Shown piece after piece: positions 23,601 to 31,341 of a stretch of DNA of 64,000 nt (its first letter is position 1; each line of letters begins with the position of its first letter). The notes under the pieces were generated by a model, which was not told the origin of the DNA, did no database searches, and worked only from the letters and a program-made list of their open reading frames with translations. The translations under genes were made by a program, and so were the position numbers. This DNA is from Fimenecus sp045532175 (GTDB lineage Bacteria; Bacillota; Clostridia; Oscillospirales; Acutalibacteraceae), in NCBI GenBank assembly GCA_045532175.1, contig JAZSFK010000054.1, positions 15,257-79,256 on the forward strand, read 5' to 3'.

Positions 23601-23658
23601 CACGGCTATATAAAAGGAAGTCATAATAAACCTCACAAGTTAATTATAACTTCCTTTT
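23582..23658 (+). terminator. hairpins ending the first early transcript
   Basis: CCGTGT/ACACGG (23582-23605) overlaps the stop of the Cys-rich gene. It is followed by a long stem of 10 plus 5 bp (AAAAGGAAGT...ACTTCCTTTT, 23612-23658) that ends in TTTT. This could be a partial terminator between early gene groups. Confidence 0.6.
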
Positions 23659-23703
23659 ACCAATTTGTCAAATAAAAACGCATCAGCGGAAAGAAGGAAG
23701 ATT

Positions 23704-24258
23704 ATGAAAATTAAAAAGATTATTGATTTAATTAAGAAGAGTGGAATCCTCGCTATTTATGATAGCAAGGACTGCCAATGGCTATCAGATGGATACGGAA
23801 TATATCCTGCAAGTGATATTCCCGAAGTCAATTCAGTTACATTATGTGCAATGTATGACTTAACCGCAAAGCAAGTAGATAAGTTGAGAATAATTGACCG
23901 CATAGCTTTGCCTACATCATATAATTTTGCGGACACGGTTGAAGAAGAAAAGATTGTTCCCGAATGTCCTATTGAGATTATCGTAGGCGATAAAAGACTT
24001 GTTGCCTATGCAACATCGCAAGGTATTGCATTTATTGATAAAAGATATTTAGCACCATTCGCTGATATGGATGAAACTATGCTTCGTGTACATGAGAGAT
24101 ATACAACTGACGGTGATTTGTATTTTGCTGTTAAGAATGGATTTATGTTGGTTGGTGTTATCGAGCCTGCAAAAGTCATTAACAGTGATTTTGTAAAAAG
24201 CATAAATTCAATGTCAACTGCTTGCACAATCGCCCTGCAGAATGTGAAAGAGGAATAA
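23704..24258 (+). CDS. hypothetical phage protein, 184 residues
   Basis: The ATG at 23704 follows GAAGGAAG; the 13 codons upstream lack a site. The first half (DLIKKSGILAIYDSKDCQWLSDG) and second half (PIEIIVGDKRLVAYATSQGIAFIDKRYLAPF) each look like compact alpha/beta units, possibly two related domains. It forms a tight group with the next two genes (2-bp and 4-bp gaps) leading into parB-like. Function unknown. Confidence 0.6.
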   Translation: MKIKKIIDLIKKSGILAIYDSKDCQWLSDGYGIYPASDIPEVNSVTLCAMYDLTAKQVDKLRIIDRIALPTSYNFADTVEEEKIVPECPIEIIVGDKRLVAYATSQGIAFIDKRYLAPFADMDETMLRVHERYTTDGDLYFAVKNGFMLVGVIEPAKVINSDFVKSINSMSTACTIALQNVKEE

Positions 24259-24260
24259 GT

Positions 24261-24497
24261 ATGACAATAGAAAAAATGAAAGAAGCGTGGATTAAGCAAC
24301 TCCCGGTAATTCTTCACGTTGACCTTATAAATCCCAGCGAAAAGTACACAGGCGATTATGAATATAAGCGAATAATCGGTTATGCAAAAGAAATGAAACC
24401 TGACGGTGAAATTGACTATTTCGTTAAGCTTGAAGACTATTGCGGTCATTCTGTAACAATAGCAAAACCCGAACAAATTAGATTAAAGGAAGTATAA
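24261..24497 (+). CDS. hypothetical phage protein, 78 residues
   Basis: A small protein with an SH3-like or beta-barrel pattern (VILHVDLINPSEKYTGDYEYKRIIGYAKEM...YFVKLEDYCGHSVTIAKPEQIRL). It starts 2 bp after the previous gene with GAGGAATAAGT and ends 4 bp before the ParB-like gene. No family recognised. Confidence 0.55.
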   Translation: MTIEKMKEAWIKQLPVILHVDLINPSEKYTGDYEYKRIIGYAKEMKPDGEIDYFVKLEDYCGHSVTIAKPEQIRLKEV

Positions 24498-24501
24498 AAC
24501 A

Positions 24502-25824
24502 ATGTTACAAGAAATTAAAGTAAATGAGTTATATCCTCACCCGCAAAATCCGCGTAAGGATGTGGGCGATGTGTCAGAACTTGCTGACAGTATTAAAAAT
24601 CAAGGTATATTCCAAAACCTTACCGTAATCAAAGGCGGTGCAGGTGTTCCTGACGGTGTTGAGGGATATACCGTTATTATCGGCCACAGAAGATTGGCGG
24701 CATCAAAGCTTGCCGGTATTGAAACTGTTCCCTGCAGTGTTGTTGAAATGGATGAAAAGCAACAGGTTGCCACAATGTTGCTTGAAAATATGCAGAGAAC
24801 TGACCTTACAGCTTATGAGCAGGCACAGGGATTTCAGATGATGCTTGATTTGGGTGAAACTCAAAAGAGCATTGCAGAAAAAACGGGATTTTCACCTGCT
24901 ACAGTTAGTCAGCGGTTACAGCTGATTAAACTTGACCAATCACTTCTTCAGAAAGCATCGGCGAAGCAGATTTCTATTGTGGACCTTAATAAGCTGAATA
25001 AGATTGATGATATTAAAAAACGAAATTCTTTGCTTAAGCTTATCGGCACTTCTAATTTTGATTACGAATACAAGAAGACTCTGGAAAATCAAAACAAAGA
25101 AAAAGCACAAAACTCTTGGCGAAAGGTTTTACTTGAAGCAGGTCTTACAGAAATCAAGTATAGTGAACGTTACACCGGAAAATACAGTAGCAGTAAAAGA
25201 TATTACATTGCTAATATCATCGGTAACAATGCAAAAGAATATGTTCGAGCTGATGATGAAAAATACTTTGCTTTTGACTATGGTAACGTATATTTTAGCC
25301 ACGACCTTGTTCCTAAAAAGAAAACCAAAGAAGAAATTGCAGCTGAAAAGCTTAGAGAAGAAAATAATGTTCGCATTCAGAAAATTAAAGATATATCGAA
25401 AAGAGCTTACGAGCTTCGCAGAGATTTCACTCTTTCAATTTCTGATTCAGCGGCTAAAAAGCTTATCCCGGTAATAATTGAAATGAACATCAGACGAGAA
25501 TGGGATGATGCCTTTAACTATTATTATGTTGATTATAAAACATCAAACTTTACAGATGATGAAACTATAAAAAAGGCAGAAGAATATTCAGAAATTGCAA
25601 ATCTCATTAAAAACAAGCCTTACGAATCACTTTTAAGACATACTTACGCTTTGTCCGGTGACAATGCAATGTGGTCTTATGTGGATGGGTGGGGAAATTA
25701 CGATTCAAATGAACGTCTTGATATTATATATGACTTTCTTATTAAACTCGGCTATCAGATGTCCGATGAAGAAAAGCAGTTGAAAGACGGCACACACGAA
25801 TTATTTAAGCAGATAACAGAATAA
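24502..25824 (+). CDS. ParB/Spo0J-domain protein
   Basis: A 440-residue protein. The N-terminal ParB domain has PHPQNPRK, the GHRRLAA box II and ENMQRTDLTAYEQA (about residues 12-115), followed by an HTH (TQKSIAEKTGFSPATVSQRL, about 127-146). These are the CTP-binding and DNA-sliding elements of ParB. The C-terminal ~250 residues are phage-specific. No parA is nearby, so a role in replication, transcription or DNA organisation is as likely as partition. Related solitary ParB-domain proteins are common in clostridial phages. Confidence 0.88.
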   Translation: MLQEIKVNELYPHPQNPRKDVGDVSELADSIKNQGIFQNLTVIKGGAGVPDGVEGYTVIIGHRRLAASKLAGIETVPCSVVEMDEKQQVATMLLENMQRTDLTAYEQAQGFQMMLDLGETQKSIAEKTGFSPATVSQRLQLIKLDQSLLQKASAKQISIVDLNKLNKIDDIKKRNSLLKLIGTSNFDYEYKKTLENQNKEKAQNSWRKVLLEAGLTEIKYSERYTGKYSSSKRYYIANIIGNNAKEYVRADDEKYFAFDYGNVYFSHDLVPKKKTKEEIAAEKLREENNVRIQKIKDISKRAYELRRDFTLSISDSAAKKLIPVIIEMNIRREWDDAFNYYYVDYKTSNFTDDETIKKAEEYSEIANLIKNKPYESLLRHTYALSGDNAMWSYVDGWGNYDSNERLDIIYDFLIKLGYQMSDEEKQLKDGTHELFKQITE

Positions 25825-25844
25825 AAAATAAAGGAGTGTTACAA

Positions 25845-25982
25845 ATGAGTAAAGTAACAGTAGAACCAAACACAAAACGAGTGATTCTCAAGGGTGTATA
25901 TTATTATGCAGTCAAATTGATATTGATTATAAAAATGTTAGTAAGTAAACATAAAAAGGACGGCAAAACTGCCGTCCTGTAG
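25845..25982 (+). CDS. small basic protein, 45 residues
   Basis: The ATG at 25845 follows AAAGGAGTG at ideal spacing. It encodes a 45-residue basic peptide with a hydrophobic centre (VYYYAVKLILIIKMLV), possibly one membrane helix, and ends in the hairpin at 25958-25977. The Shine-Dalgarno sequence makes it more credible than its length suggests. Confidence 0.5.
   Translation: MSKVTVEPNTKRVILKGVYYYAVKLILIIKMLVSKHKKDGKTAVL
25958..25982 (-). terminator. terminator of the minus-strand accessory pair
   Basis: A perfect 8-bp stem GGACGGCA/TGCCGTCC with a four-base loop. On the minus strand it is followed by TTTTT. It also closes the plus-strand small gene. Confidence 0.8.
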
Positions 25983-26144
25983 TTAATCTTTTGATTTTTT
26001 AGTTTCAGTTCCTTTGTTTAGGCGTTCAAATAATTCAAGTCGCTTTTTTGTTAACGCTTCTTGTATGTTAATGTTTTTTGGATTGTTTTTGTCATCTCTG
26101 CGTAAACGTTCCTCTTTAATCAATGGTAGGTTTTTTTCTTCCAT
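25983..26144 (-). CDS. small charged protein, 53 residues
   Basis: A minus-strand ORF with a strong GGAGGTG ribosome binding site 5 bases before ATG (26144-26142). It encodes a highly charged helical peptide (EERLRRDDKNN...ALTKKRLELFERLNKG). It lies 32 bp downstream of the minus-strand membrane protein and directly before a terminator, so both probably form one accessory transcript. Confidence 0.6.
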   Translation of the reverse strand: MEEKNLPLIKEERLRRDDKNNPKNINIQEALTKKRLELFERLNKGTETKKSKD

Positions 26145-26176
26145 AATTACACCTCCGCAAAATAATATGAATTTGA

Positions 26177-27043
26177 TTACGGTTTTAAAACTCTTTCATG
26201 CTGATATGCATTATTTAAAATGCTTACATAAGGAGCAAAAAATCTTGAAGCAAATGATTTTACATCATCAGTAGTCTTGCCAAGTTTACCTTTTTTCATA
26301 CAATCAATTTGTAAAATAAATGCTACGTTGTCTGAATAGGCTTCTTCAAGCACAGCAACATATTGCTGAATTTTTGAATGATTTTTTTTTCTATAAAAGA
26401 AGCGTTTTTCCTTAATTTCTTCTTCATTAACTAAGCAAAAATATACAACATCCGCATTTTGAAAGAGTTTTACATAAAAATAAGTATCGTCCTTTGAGGG
26501 TATCTTATATTCCTGATTTGTAGTGCTTTGTAACTTGTTTGCACTTCTTCTTGCTATCATTTTACAATAAGGTAAACTCGTGGGATTTCTCTTGGGAAAT
26601 TGTTGGACTACTGAAATACGGAATTCACAGTTGAAATGTGCTTTTAATTTTTCATATAGTTCAGAACATATAAGACCACTTGCATATTCAAAATGGCCGA
26701 TACCTGTTGGATTTTTTATAGTGTAATTTGCTAATTCATTTGTGATAACGGTACAGGAGTCCATAATATCATCTGATAATTTTCGGTATTTATATTCTAT
26801 CGTCTTATATGACCTGATGATATAAAAATAATAATTAACAATAATTATAACTACGAGATATAGAATTTTGAAAACAAAGTGAATATCTCCTAATAGGATA
26901 TTTGGGACAAATGCACCTACTATGAGATTAAAGATTCCTAACACCCACTCTTTGGAAAAGGAATAGAGAATCTTTAGAAAAAGTATTCCAGGACTATTAG
27001 AATTCCTGTGGTCGTTCATAAATTTGAGTATTCTTTTTTTCAT
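26177..27043 (-). CDS. two-helix membrane protein with cytosolic sensor-like domain (accessory gene)
   Basis: A 288-residue protein. Two transmembrane helices (about residues 33-52 and 56-78) are followed by a ~200-residue cytosolic domain. That domain alternates helix and strand (YASGLICSELYEKLKAHFNCEFRISVV...TYFYVKLFQNADVVYFCLVNE...YVAVLEEAYSDNVAFILQID), a pattern suggestive of a GAF-like fold. It runs against the early genes and has its own terminator downstream, the usual layout of a phage 'moron'. A superinfection-exclusion or defence role is inference from context. No family recognised. Confidence 0.6.
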   Translation of the reverse strand: MKKRILKFMNDHRNSNSPGILFLKILYSFSKEWVLGIFNLIVGAFVPNILLGDIHFVFKILYLVVIIIVNYYFYIIRSYKTIEYKYRKLSDDIMDSCTVITNELANYTIKNPTGIGHFEYASGLICSELYEKLKAHFNCEFRISVVQQFPKRNPTSLPYCKMIARRSANKLQSTTNQEYKIPSKDDTYFYVKLFQNADVVYFCLVNEEEIKEKRFFYRKKNHSKIQQYVAVLEEAYSDNVAFILQIDCMKKGKLGKTTDDVKSFASRFFAPYVSILNNAYQHERVLKP

Positions 27044-27202
27044 TGTGTACCCCTCTCTAGATTTATGTAGATTTTGTAGGAGGTTATTTACCTAAGATAG
27101 TATAACTCCATACATAATCATTATCGTATTTAAAAGGCAAAATGTGACAAAAAACTGTAATTTATTACAAATTATAAAAAATTTTTAAAAAGGTGAAAAT
27201 CG

Positions 27203-27547
27203 ATGATATATGAATTAAAACAACATCCTGAATACTTCGAAGAGGTTATTTCAGGTAGGAAATTATTTGAAGTAAGAAAAAATGACCGTGATTATAAGGT
27301 TGGTGACTTACTTGCATTGAATGAATATAACCCGGAATCAAAGGAATACACTAATCGCAGTTGTGTGGTTTACATAGATTATATTCTCAATGACCCTAAT
27401 TACTGTAAGGAAGGCTATGTAATTCTTAGTATAAAGCCTTGTGTGGTAATGAAAAAATATTCACCACACTGTGAAGCAAAATTTGAATTTGATTATTCAG
27501 TACCAATGATTCAAACTACAAATCCAATGGGGAGAAATAGTAAATGA
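27203..27547 (+). CDS. DUF3850 (ASCH-like) protein
   Basis: A 114-residue protein. HPEYFEEVISGRKLFEVRKNDRDYKVGDLLALNEYN (residues 6-41, described as a whole) matches the DUF3850 pattern. This is an ASCH-superfamily domain thought to bind RNA or modified nucleotides. It is preceded by AAAAAGGTG. It starts the second early gene group after the minus-strand accessory pair and overlaps the next start by ATGA. Confidence 0.85.
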   Translation: MIYELKQHPEYFEEVISGRKLFEVRKNDRDYKVGDLLALNEYNPESKEYTNRSCVVYIDYILNDPNYCKEGYVILSIKPCVVMKKYSPHCEAKFEFDYSVPMIQTTNPMGRNSK

Positions 27548-28047
27548 CACCAGAGGAAATTATGTATGCTTTTGAAATTTTTAGAGAAGAAGCAAAAAGA
27601 AACGGTACTGTAGTAATAGCAAATGTCTTTTTGAATGATATCAGTAATTTTATCAATCAACTAAAAAAAGATAACGAGAACTACAGTCATAATATCAAAC
27701 AATTAACAAGTGACCATAGATTGTTACAACATGACTATAACCATATCAAAGAACTATGGGCTAATACACAATTAAAATTAGAAAAAGAAAGAGAAAAACT
27801 GGTTGTGGTATGTAAAAAACTACAATCGTCAAGAGCATTAAATAAAGATATAATGCAGACCGTTGCCTATGTTCGTGAAAACTCAATTAAAGAGTTTGTA
27901 GACTTTATTGTTGAAGAACTGTGCATAGGACGTGGTGATGACAGGTCTGAACTTTATGTGTGTGAAGATGACATTAGAGACTTAATTAAGAGATTCTTGG
28001 ATGGTGAGAATATTGAAACTCAAAAAGAAACTGAAACGGGTAAATAA
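27544..28047 (+). CDS. coiled-coil phage protein
   Basis: A 167-residue, mostly helical protein with a long coiled coil (about residues 30-105, INQLKKDNENYSHNIKQL... to KEREKLVVVCKKL). Its start overlaps the stop of the DUF3850 gene (ATGA), so translation is coupled. Function unknown; it may be a structural or scaffolding partner in early phage complexes. Confidence 0.6.
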   Translation: MTPEEIMYAFEIFREEAKRNGTVVIANVFLNDISNFINQLKKDNENYSHNIKQLTSDHRLLQHDYNHIKELWANTQLKLEKEREKLVVVCKKLQSSRALNKDIMQTVAYVRENSIKEFVDFIVEELCIGRGDDRSELYVCEDDIRDLIKRFLDGENIETQKETETGK

Positions 28048-28219
28048 GCCTGTTTATATTAAATGTAAAAAGCGATGCAACAAGTGTGTGCATCAGGATA
28101 TCAGCTGCTTTGTTGATTGGTCTGATAGGACAGTTCGTACAAAGTTTTTTAACTTCGGACAAGCTGAAGATGTTAAAGACGGTGACCACTGCCGATTCTA
28201 TGAAAGAAAATCGAGGTAA
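28001..28219 (+). CDS. cysteine-rich basic phage protein
   Basis: A 72-residue, very basic protein (MVRILKLKKKLKRVNKPVY) with CKKRCNKCVHQDISC (about residues 22-36), a likely metal knot. It starts inside the coiled-coil gene, overlapping it by 47 bp in another frame. The next gene follows after 5 bp. The overlap makes the exact start uncertain. Confidence 0.5.
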   Translation: MVRILKLKKKLKRVNKPVYIKCKKRCNKCVHQDISCFVDWSDRTVRTKFFNFGQAEDVKDGDHCRFYERKSR

Positions 28220-28224
28220 CGACT

Positions 28225-28662
28225 ATGCGTGAAATACTATTTAGAGGAAAAAAAGACAACGGTGAGTGGTGGTATGGTTTACCCTTAAGAACTCTTAACA
28301 AAGATGGTGAGGACGTACTAAATATTCAATGTTGGGAACGAGATGAAGAAGGTGTAACAGGAATATATGACCCTGTTGACCCTGAAACTGTAGGACAATA
28401 CATAGGTTTGACCGATAAGAACGGCAGCAAAATTTTTGAGGGAGATATTGTTAAAGCAACAATTGCTTATAACAACTGCAGTCGTGACAAAGTTGACTAT
28501 AGAACTAATATTTACGAAGTGAAGTATCACGAAAAATATTGTTATTTTTATCTTGCAAGAAAAAACAATAATTTGTTATTTGATGGAAATTGGAGTTATG
28601 GTTTAAAAACAATTGAAGTTATCGACAACATACACGATAACCCTGGAACTATTAAGGAGTGA
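28225..28662 (+). CDS. YopX-family protein
   Basis: A 145-residue protein with the typical YopX opening REILFRGKKDNGEWWYG and the core VGQYIGLTDKNGSKIFEGDIV (residues ~53-73). YopX proteins are widespread in Firmicute phages, first described in SPbeta, with unknown function. It is preceded by GAGGTAACG. Confidence 0.93.
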   Translation: MREILFRGKKDNGEWWYGLPLRTLNKDGEDVLNIQCWERDEEGVTGIYDPVDPETVGQYIGLTDKNGSKIFEGDIVKATIAYNNCSRDKVDYRTNIYEVKYHEKYCYFYLARKNNNLLFDGNWSYGLKTIEVIDNIHDNPGTIKE

Positions 28663-28667
28663 CAACA

Positions 28668-28934
28668 ATGCTTAAGGAACTTATAAAATGGCTTTTTGAA
28701 AGCCAAAAGCAAGCTGATGAATTAGATAATAATTTGAATAAAATCGGCATTAGCCTTAGTCCTATGCGTGAGTCAAGAAAAGATTTTTTGGCTTATAGCA
28801 GAGGATTGGAGATTATCTTAGAAAACATTGCTCTTCCTAAAGATATGGACGAAGAACGCTTATTTGATGATTTTTTATATGGTACGGACTTTGATACATT
28901 CTGGGACGAATATGGCGAGGTATTTAACCAATGA
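28668..28934 (+). CDS. hypothetical acidic phage protein, 88 residues
   Basis: The ATG at 28668 lies 8 bases after AAGGAG; the frame opens with a GTG at 28659 that sits within that site. The protein is helical and acidic (DMDEERLFDDFLYGTDFDTFWDEYG). The next gene overlaps by ATGA. No family recognised. Confidence 0.6.
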   Translation: MLKELIKWLFESQKQADELDNNLNKIGISLSPMRESRKDFLAYSRGLEIILENIALPKDMDEERLFDDFLYGTDFDTFWDEYGEVFNQ

Positions 28935-29128
28935 GCCGAGTAACAGTATTAAGTTGTGACAGGTGTGGAGCAGAAATACCTGATTACAATAAAAAAGACC
29001 ATTCCGCAAAAATACTTTTAAATGCTCCGGGAGAGTACAGAGGTTGTGGTGGTCAGCGGATTGACCTCTGTGAAGAGTGCTATTCTCAATTTGTAAAATT
29101 TCTTGAAGGTGGGACAGCCGATGATTAA
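28931..29128 (+). CDS. zinc-ribbon phage protein
   Basis: A 65-residue protein with CDRCG (residues 9-13) and CEECY (47-51), a two-CxxC ribbon. Coupled to the preceding gene by ATGA and to the next by ATGATTAA. It is one of two consecutive small zinc-ribbon genes that may derive from a duplication. Confidence 0.7.
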   Translation: MSRVTVLSCDRCGAEIPDYNKKDHSAKILLNAPGEYRGCGGQRIDLCEECYSQFVKFLEGGTADD

Positions 29129-29303
29129 ACACTTTTGTGATATGTGCAGCAAACAAATCAATATGAATGTTGACGGTGTAAGTGTATTGTTCAATGCACA
29201 GGGTATGGCAATACGAAATAGTGTCAATGAAGACTTGCACCTGTGTTTAGACTGTGATAAGAAGTTAAAAGCTTTTATACATAATTCAGCGGTAAAGCAA
29301 TAA
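29121..29303 (+). CDS. second zinc-ribbon phage protein
   Basis: A 60-residue protein with CDMC (6-9) and CLDC (43-46), the same layout as its upstream neighbour. The ATG at 29121 overlaps the previous stop, and AAGGTGGGA precedes it; six extra codons upstream are unlikely. Role unknown, perhaps DNA or RNA binding. Confidence 0.65.
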   Translation: MIKHFCDMCSKQINMNVDGVSVLFNAQGMAIRNSVNEDLHLCLDCDKKLKAFIHNSAVKQ

Positions 29304-29308
29304 AAAAT

Positions 29309-29430
29309 GACGGCGGGGCTCTGATGAGCTCCACCGTCAAGCGTACATTATATATGCACTTTTCTAACAACAATAGTATATCATAATGTACTTCAAAAGT
29401 CAATCGAAAAAGGGGACGAAAAGAGGTCCC
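29309..29430. other. hairpin-rich gap before the replication genes, candidate origin
   Basis: The 186-bp gap (29304-29489) holds a 13-bp imperfect stem GACGGCGGGGCTC/GAGCTCCACCGTC with a TGAT loop (29309-29338, one mismatch). A second stem GGGAC/GTCCC lies at 29413-29430. There is no T-tail, so neither is a clear terminator. Position just upstream of a HUH Rep gene makes it a candidate nick or origin region. This is inference. Confidence 0.3.
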
Positions 29431-29489
29431 TTGACGGCCTCGTATTGTATAGTAACAACTCAACCATTTTTATATTAGGAGTACATAAA

Positions 29490-29897
29490 ATGAATGCTTA
29501 TGAAAAAAGTCAAGTCAAAGTCCAGTCAGGGGGATTTATCTCAAACTTAAAGGGAGTAAGAGAGCAAATAAATTTTCAGCACTTGGTCAGAGATTATGAA
29601 TTAGATGAAATGAAACAAATAAATGAATTCTGCAGTATTATCGCAGACGTTCTCACACTTCCGCCAAAAGCTCTGATTGTGATTGACGGAGAACAAAGAT
29701 ATGCAGCAACCGTTCAGGAAGTTTATAAACAACTTGATGAAAGACACATTGGAGTTGTGCTTGAAAATTATAATAACATAGCATATAAAATCAAAAACCC
29801 GAAAACATATATCCGCACTGCTTTGTATAACTCGTATTTCGAGCTCGAAAATAAAAGTGCAAATGAAACAAATGTGAGGTTTGCAGAAAATGATTAA
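29490..29897 (+). CDS. phage protein resembling the C-terminal part of clostridial RepA (DUF6017-like)
   Basis: A 135-residue protein. IVIDGEQRYAATVQEVYKQL and HIGVVLENYNNIAYKIKNPKTYI followed by TALYNS (about residues 66-118) recall the C-terminal motif of clostridial RepA-type initiators, where the IRNI-KAYLLTALYNAP pattern recurs. No initiator wHTH domain is present. The ATG at 29490 follows TAGGAG. It overlaps the HUH Rep gene by 8 bp, which supports a replication accessory role. Confidence 0.55.
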   Translation: MNAYEKSQVKVQSGGFISNLKGVREQINFQHLVRDYELDEMKQINEFCSIIADVLTLPPKALIVIDGEQRYAATVQEVYKQLDERHIGVVLENYNNIAYKIKNPKTYIRTALYNSYFELENKSANETNVRFAEND

Positions 29898-30810
29898 AGA
29901 GAAAATCACCAAAGCAGGTAAGCTTTTAAATACAGATTTTTATCCTTGTTTCGATAACGGCAAAAAAATACCTTCAGGACCAAAAACAACAAAAGGCTCA
30001 ACAGAAGCACAGAAAAAATATAACGATATCAAGGCTCAAAAAAATGTAATTTATCTTATAAACGAAAATTTTGACGAAAATGACCTTATCGGCCATCTTA
30101 CCTATGCTCCTGAATATGCTCCACAGAGTGAGGATGAAGCAAGACGTGACATGGTGAATGCTCTTCGCAGAATAAAAAGAATGCGTGAAAGAGAACTTGA
30201 AAAGGTAATTGCTGCTTTGAAAAAATTGCCTTATGATGAAACTTTTGCAGATTTTAGAAAAAAACTTGAACTTAAAAGAGACAAGCTCTCTGCACCATTC
30301 AAGTATATGTACGTTATTGAAAAAGTTACATATCAACGTGGCCCATTCAAGGGTAATGATAACTGGCATTTTCATATTTTTATGACAGGTGGGTTAGAAC
30401 GTTCAGAGGTTGAGGCAATATGGAAGAAGGGTGTCCGTTCAAACGTTGACCAATTTCAACCCGACAGATTCGGTCCAGAAGCTATGGCGAAGTATATGGC
30501 AAAAGACCCACAGGGAACAAAGCGATTTGTGTGTTCTCGTAATATGAGCCGTACATATAAGCAACCAAAAATTAAAAACGCAAGATTTTCAGCGGGACAC
30601 CTTGCAAAACTCTCACAAGAGCGATGCGATGATAAGCAGTACTGGGAGAAAAAATATCCCGGATACAGCTTTGTTCGTGCATTCCCACGATTTAACGAGT
30701 ATAACGCCCATTGGTACTTGACTGTGGTAATGTATGCTGCAGGTGACGGTCCTGTTCCCAAGTGGGATATGGATAACTGGCCAAATGATGATTGGCAGAA
30801 TAATTTATAA
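29890..30810 (+). CDS. rolling-circle type replication initiator (HUH endonuclease)
   Basis: A 306-residue protein. LIGHLTYAP near residue 66 resembles motif 1. WHFHIF gives the metal-binding HUH motif (H160, H162). KYMAK at 201-205 provides Y202 followed by K205, the YxxK nicking motif. This three-motif order is that of Rep proteins from microviruses and rolling-circle plasmids, which nick DNA and bind covalently to the 5' end. I start at the ATG 29890, after GTGAGGT; the frame opens at a TTG three codons earlier. It is unusual to find this as the apparent main replication gene of a dsDNA-phage-like prophage. No helicase or SSB gene is visible nearby. Confidence 0.72.
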   Translation: MIKEKITKAGKLLNTDFYPCFDNGKKIPSGPKTTKGSTEAQKKYNDIKAQKNVIYLINENFDENDLIGHLTYAPEYAPQSEDEARRDMVNALRRIKRMRERELEKVIAALKKLPYDETFADFRKKLELKRDKLSAPFKYMYVIEKVTYQRGPFKGNDNWHFHIFMTGGLERSEVEAIWKKGVRSNVDQFQPDRFGPEAMAKYMAKDPQGTKRFVCSRNMSRTYKQPKIKNARFSAGHLAKLSQERCDDKQYWEKKYPGYSFVRAFPRFNEYNAHWYLTVVMYAAGDGPVPKWDMDNWPNDDWQNNL

Positions 30811-30837
30811 CAATTCAGCGGAAAAGGAGTGTTGCCG

Positions 30838-31227
30838 ATGACTTTAATGCAACTTAACGCACTTCGTAAGGGCTTGAGAGCTTTGCGACGAAAAAAAGAA
30901 GAGATAACTATAAATGCGGATAGCATACCGGGAGGAAATACCAGCGGAATGCCTTCCGCTAAAAGTGCTTCCAACAGTACAGAAATCAGGTATCAGGTAT
31001 ATTTGAATGCTGATGAAAAGCTGGATGCAAGATTTGCAAAAATGTTAAAGGAATACTCTGAAACTATGAGATACATTGAAAACATTACAGACCATACTAC
31101 ATACTTAATTTTTCGTTATCGATTCATCTTTGATTATTCCTGGACTAAAGTAGCAATGGAAATAGGCGGAGGCAATACAGCAGATTCAGTAAGAATGCAA
31201 GTCAACAGATATTTGCAAAAAAATTAA
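30838..31227 (+). CDS. sigma-70 region 4-like phage late regulator (RinA/DUF1492-like)
   Basis: A 129-residue protein. The C-terminal half (YLIFRYRFIFDYSWTKVAMEIGG...ADSVRMQVNRYL, about residues 85-127) is a sigma region 4-type HTH of the kind found in RinA, ArpU and DUF1492 proteins. These activate late genes just upstream of terS. The ATG at 30838 follows AAAAGGAG. The gene is placed directly before a promoter-like region and terS, consistent with that role. Confidence 0.82.
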   Translation: MTLMQLNALRKGLRALRRKKEEITINADSIPGGNTSGMPSAKSASNSTEIRYQVYLNADEKLDARFAKMLKEYSETMRYIENITDHTTYLIFRYRFIFDYSWTKVAMEIGGGNTADSVRMQVNRYLQKN

Positions 31228-31230
31228 AAG

Positions 31231-31269
31231 TTGTTCGTTTTGTTCGTTTTTTATGCAATATAATATAAA
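31231..31269 (+). promoter_or_regulatory. candidate late promoter with direct repeats
   Basis: TTGTTCGTTT occurs twice (31231-31240 and 31240-31249), followed by TATAATATAAA (31259-31269). TTGTTC at 31240 and TATAAA at 31264 are separated by 18 bp. The repeats could be sites of the adjacent late regulator. Confidence 0.5.
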
Positions 31270-31272
31270 ATG

Positions 31273-31335
31273 AGGAACGGGAAAACAGAAGAACACGAAA
31301 AACTTTCTACCTTCCTTTTTCGTGTCCCCGTTCCT
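31273..31335. other. large inverted repeat upstream of terS (possible cos/packaging region)
   Basis: AGGAACGGG (31273-31281) pairs with CCCGTTCCT (31327-31335), and inside it ACACGAAAAA (31293-31302) pairs with TTTTTCGTGT (31316-31325). Cos and terminase-binding sites often lie just before terS. A transcript leader structure is the alternative. Confidence 0.4.
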
Positions 31336-31341
31336 GAAAAC

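Noticed and set aside
24502..25824. Plasmid-type partition system (phage-plasmid)
   Set aside because: Only the ParB-domain protein is present. There is no ParA and no iterated parS-like palindrome nearby, and the element has integrase and att sites.
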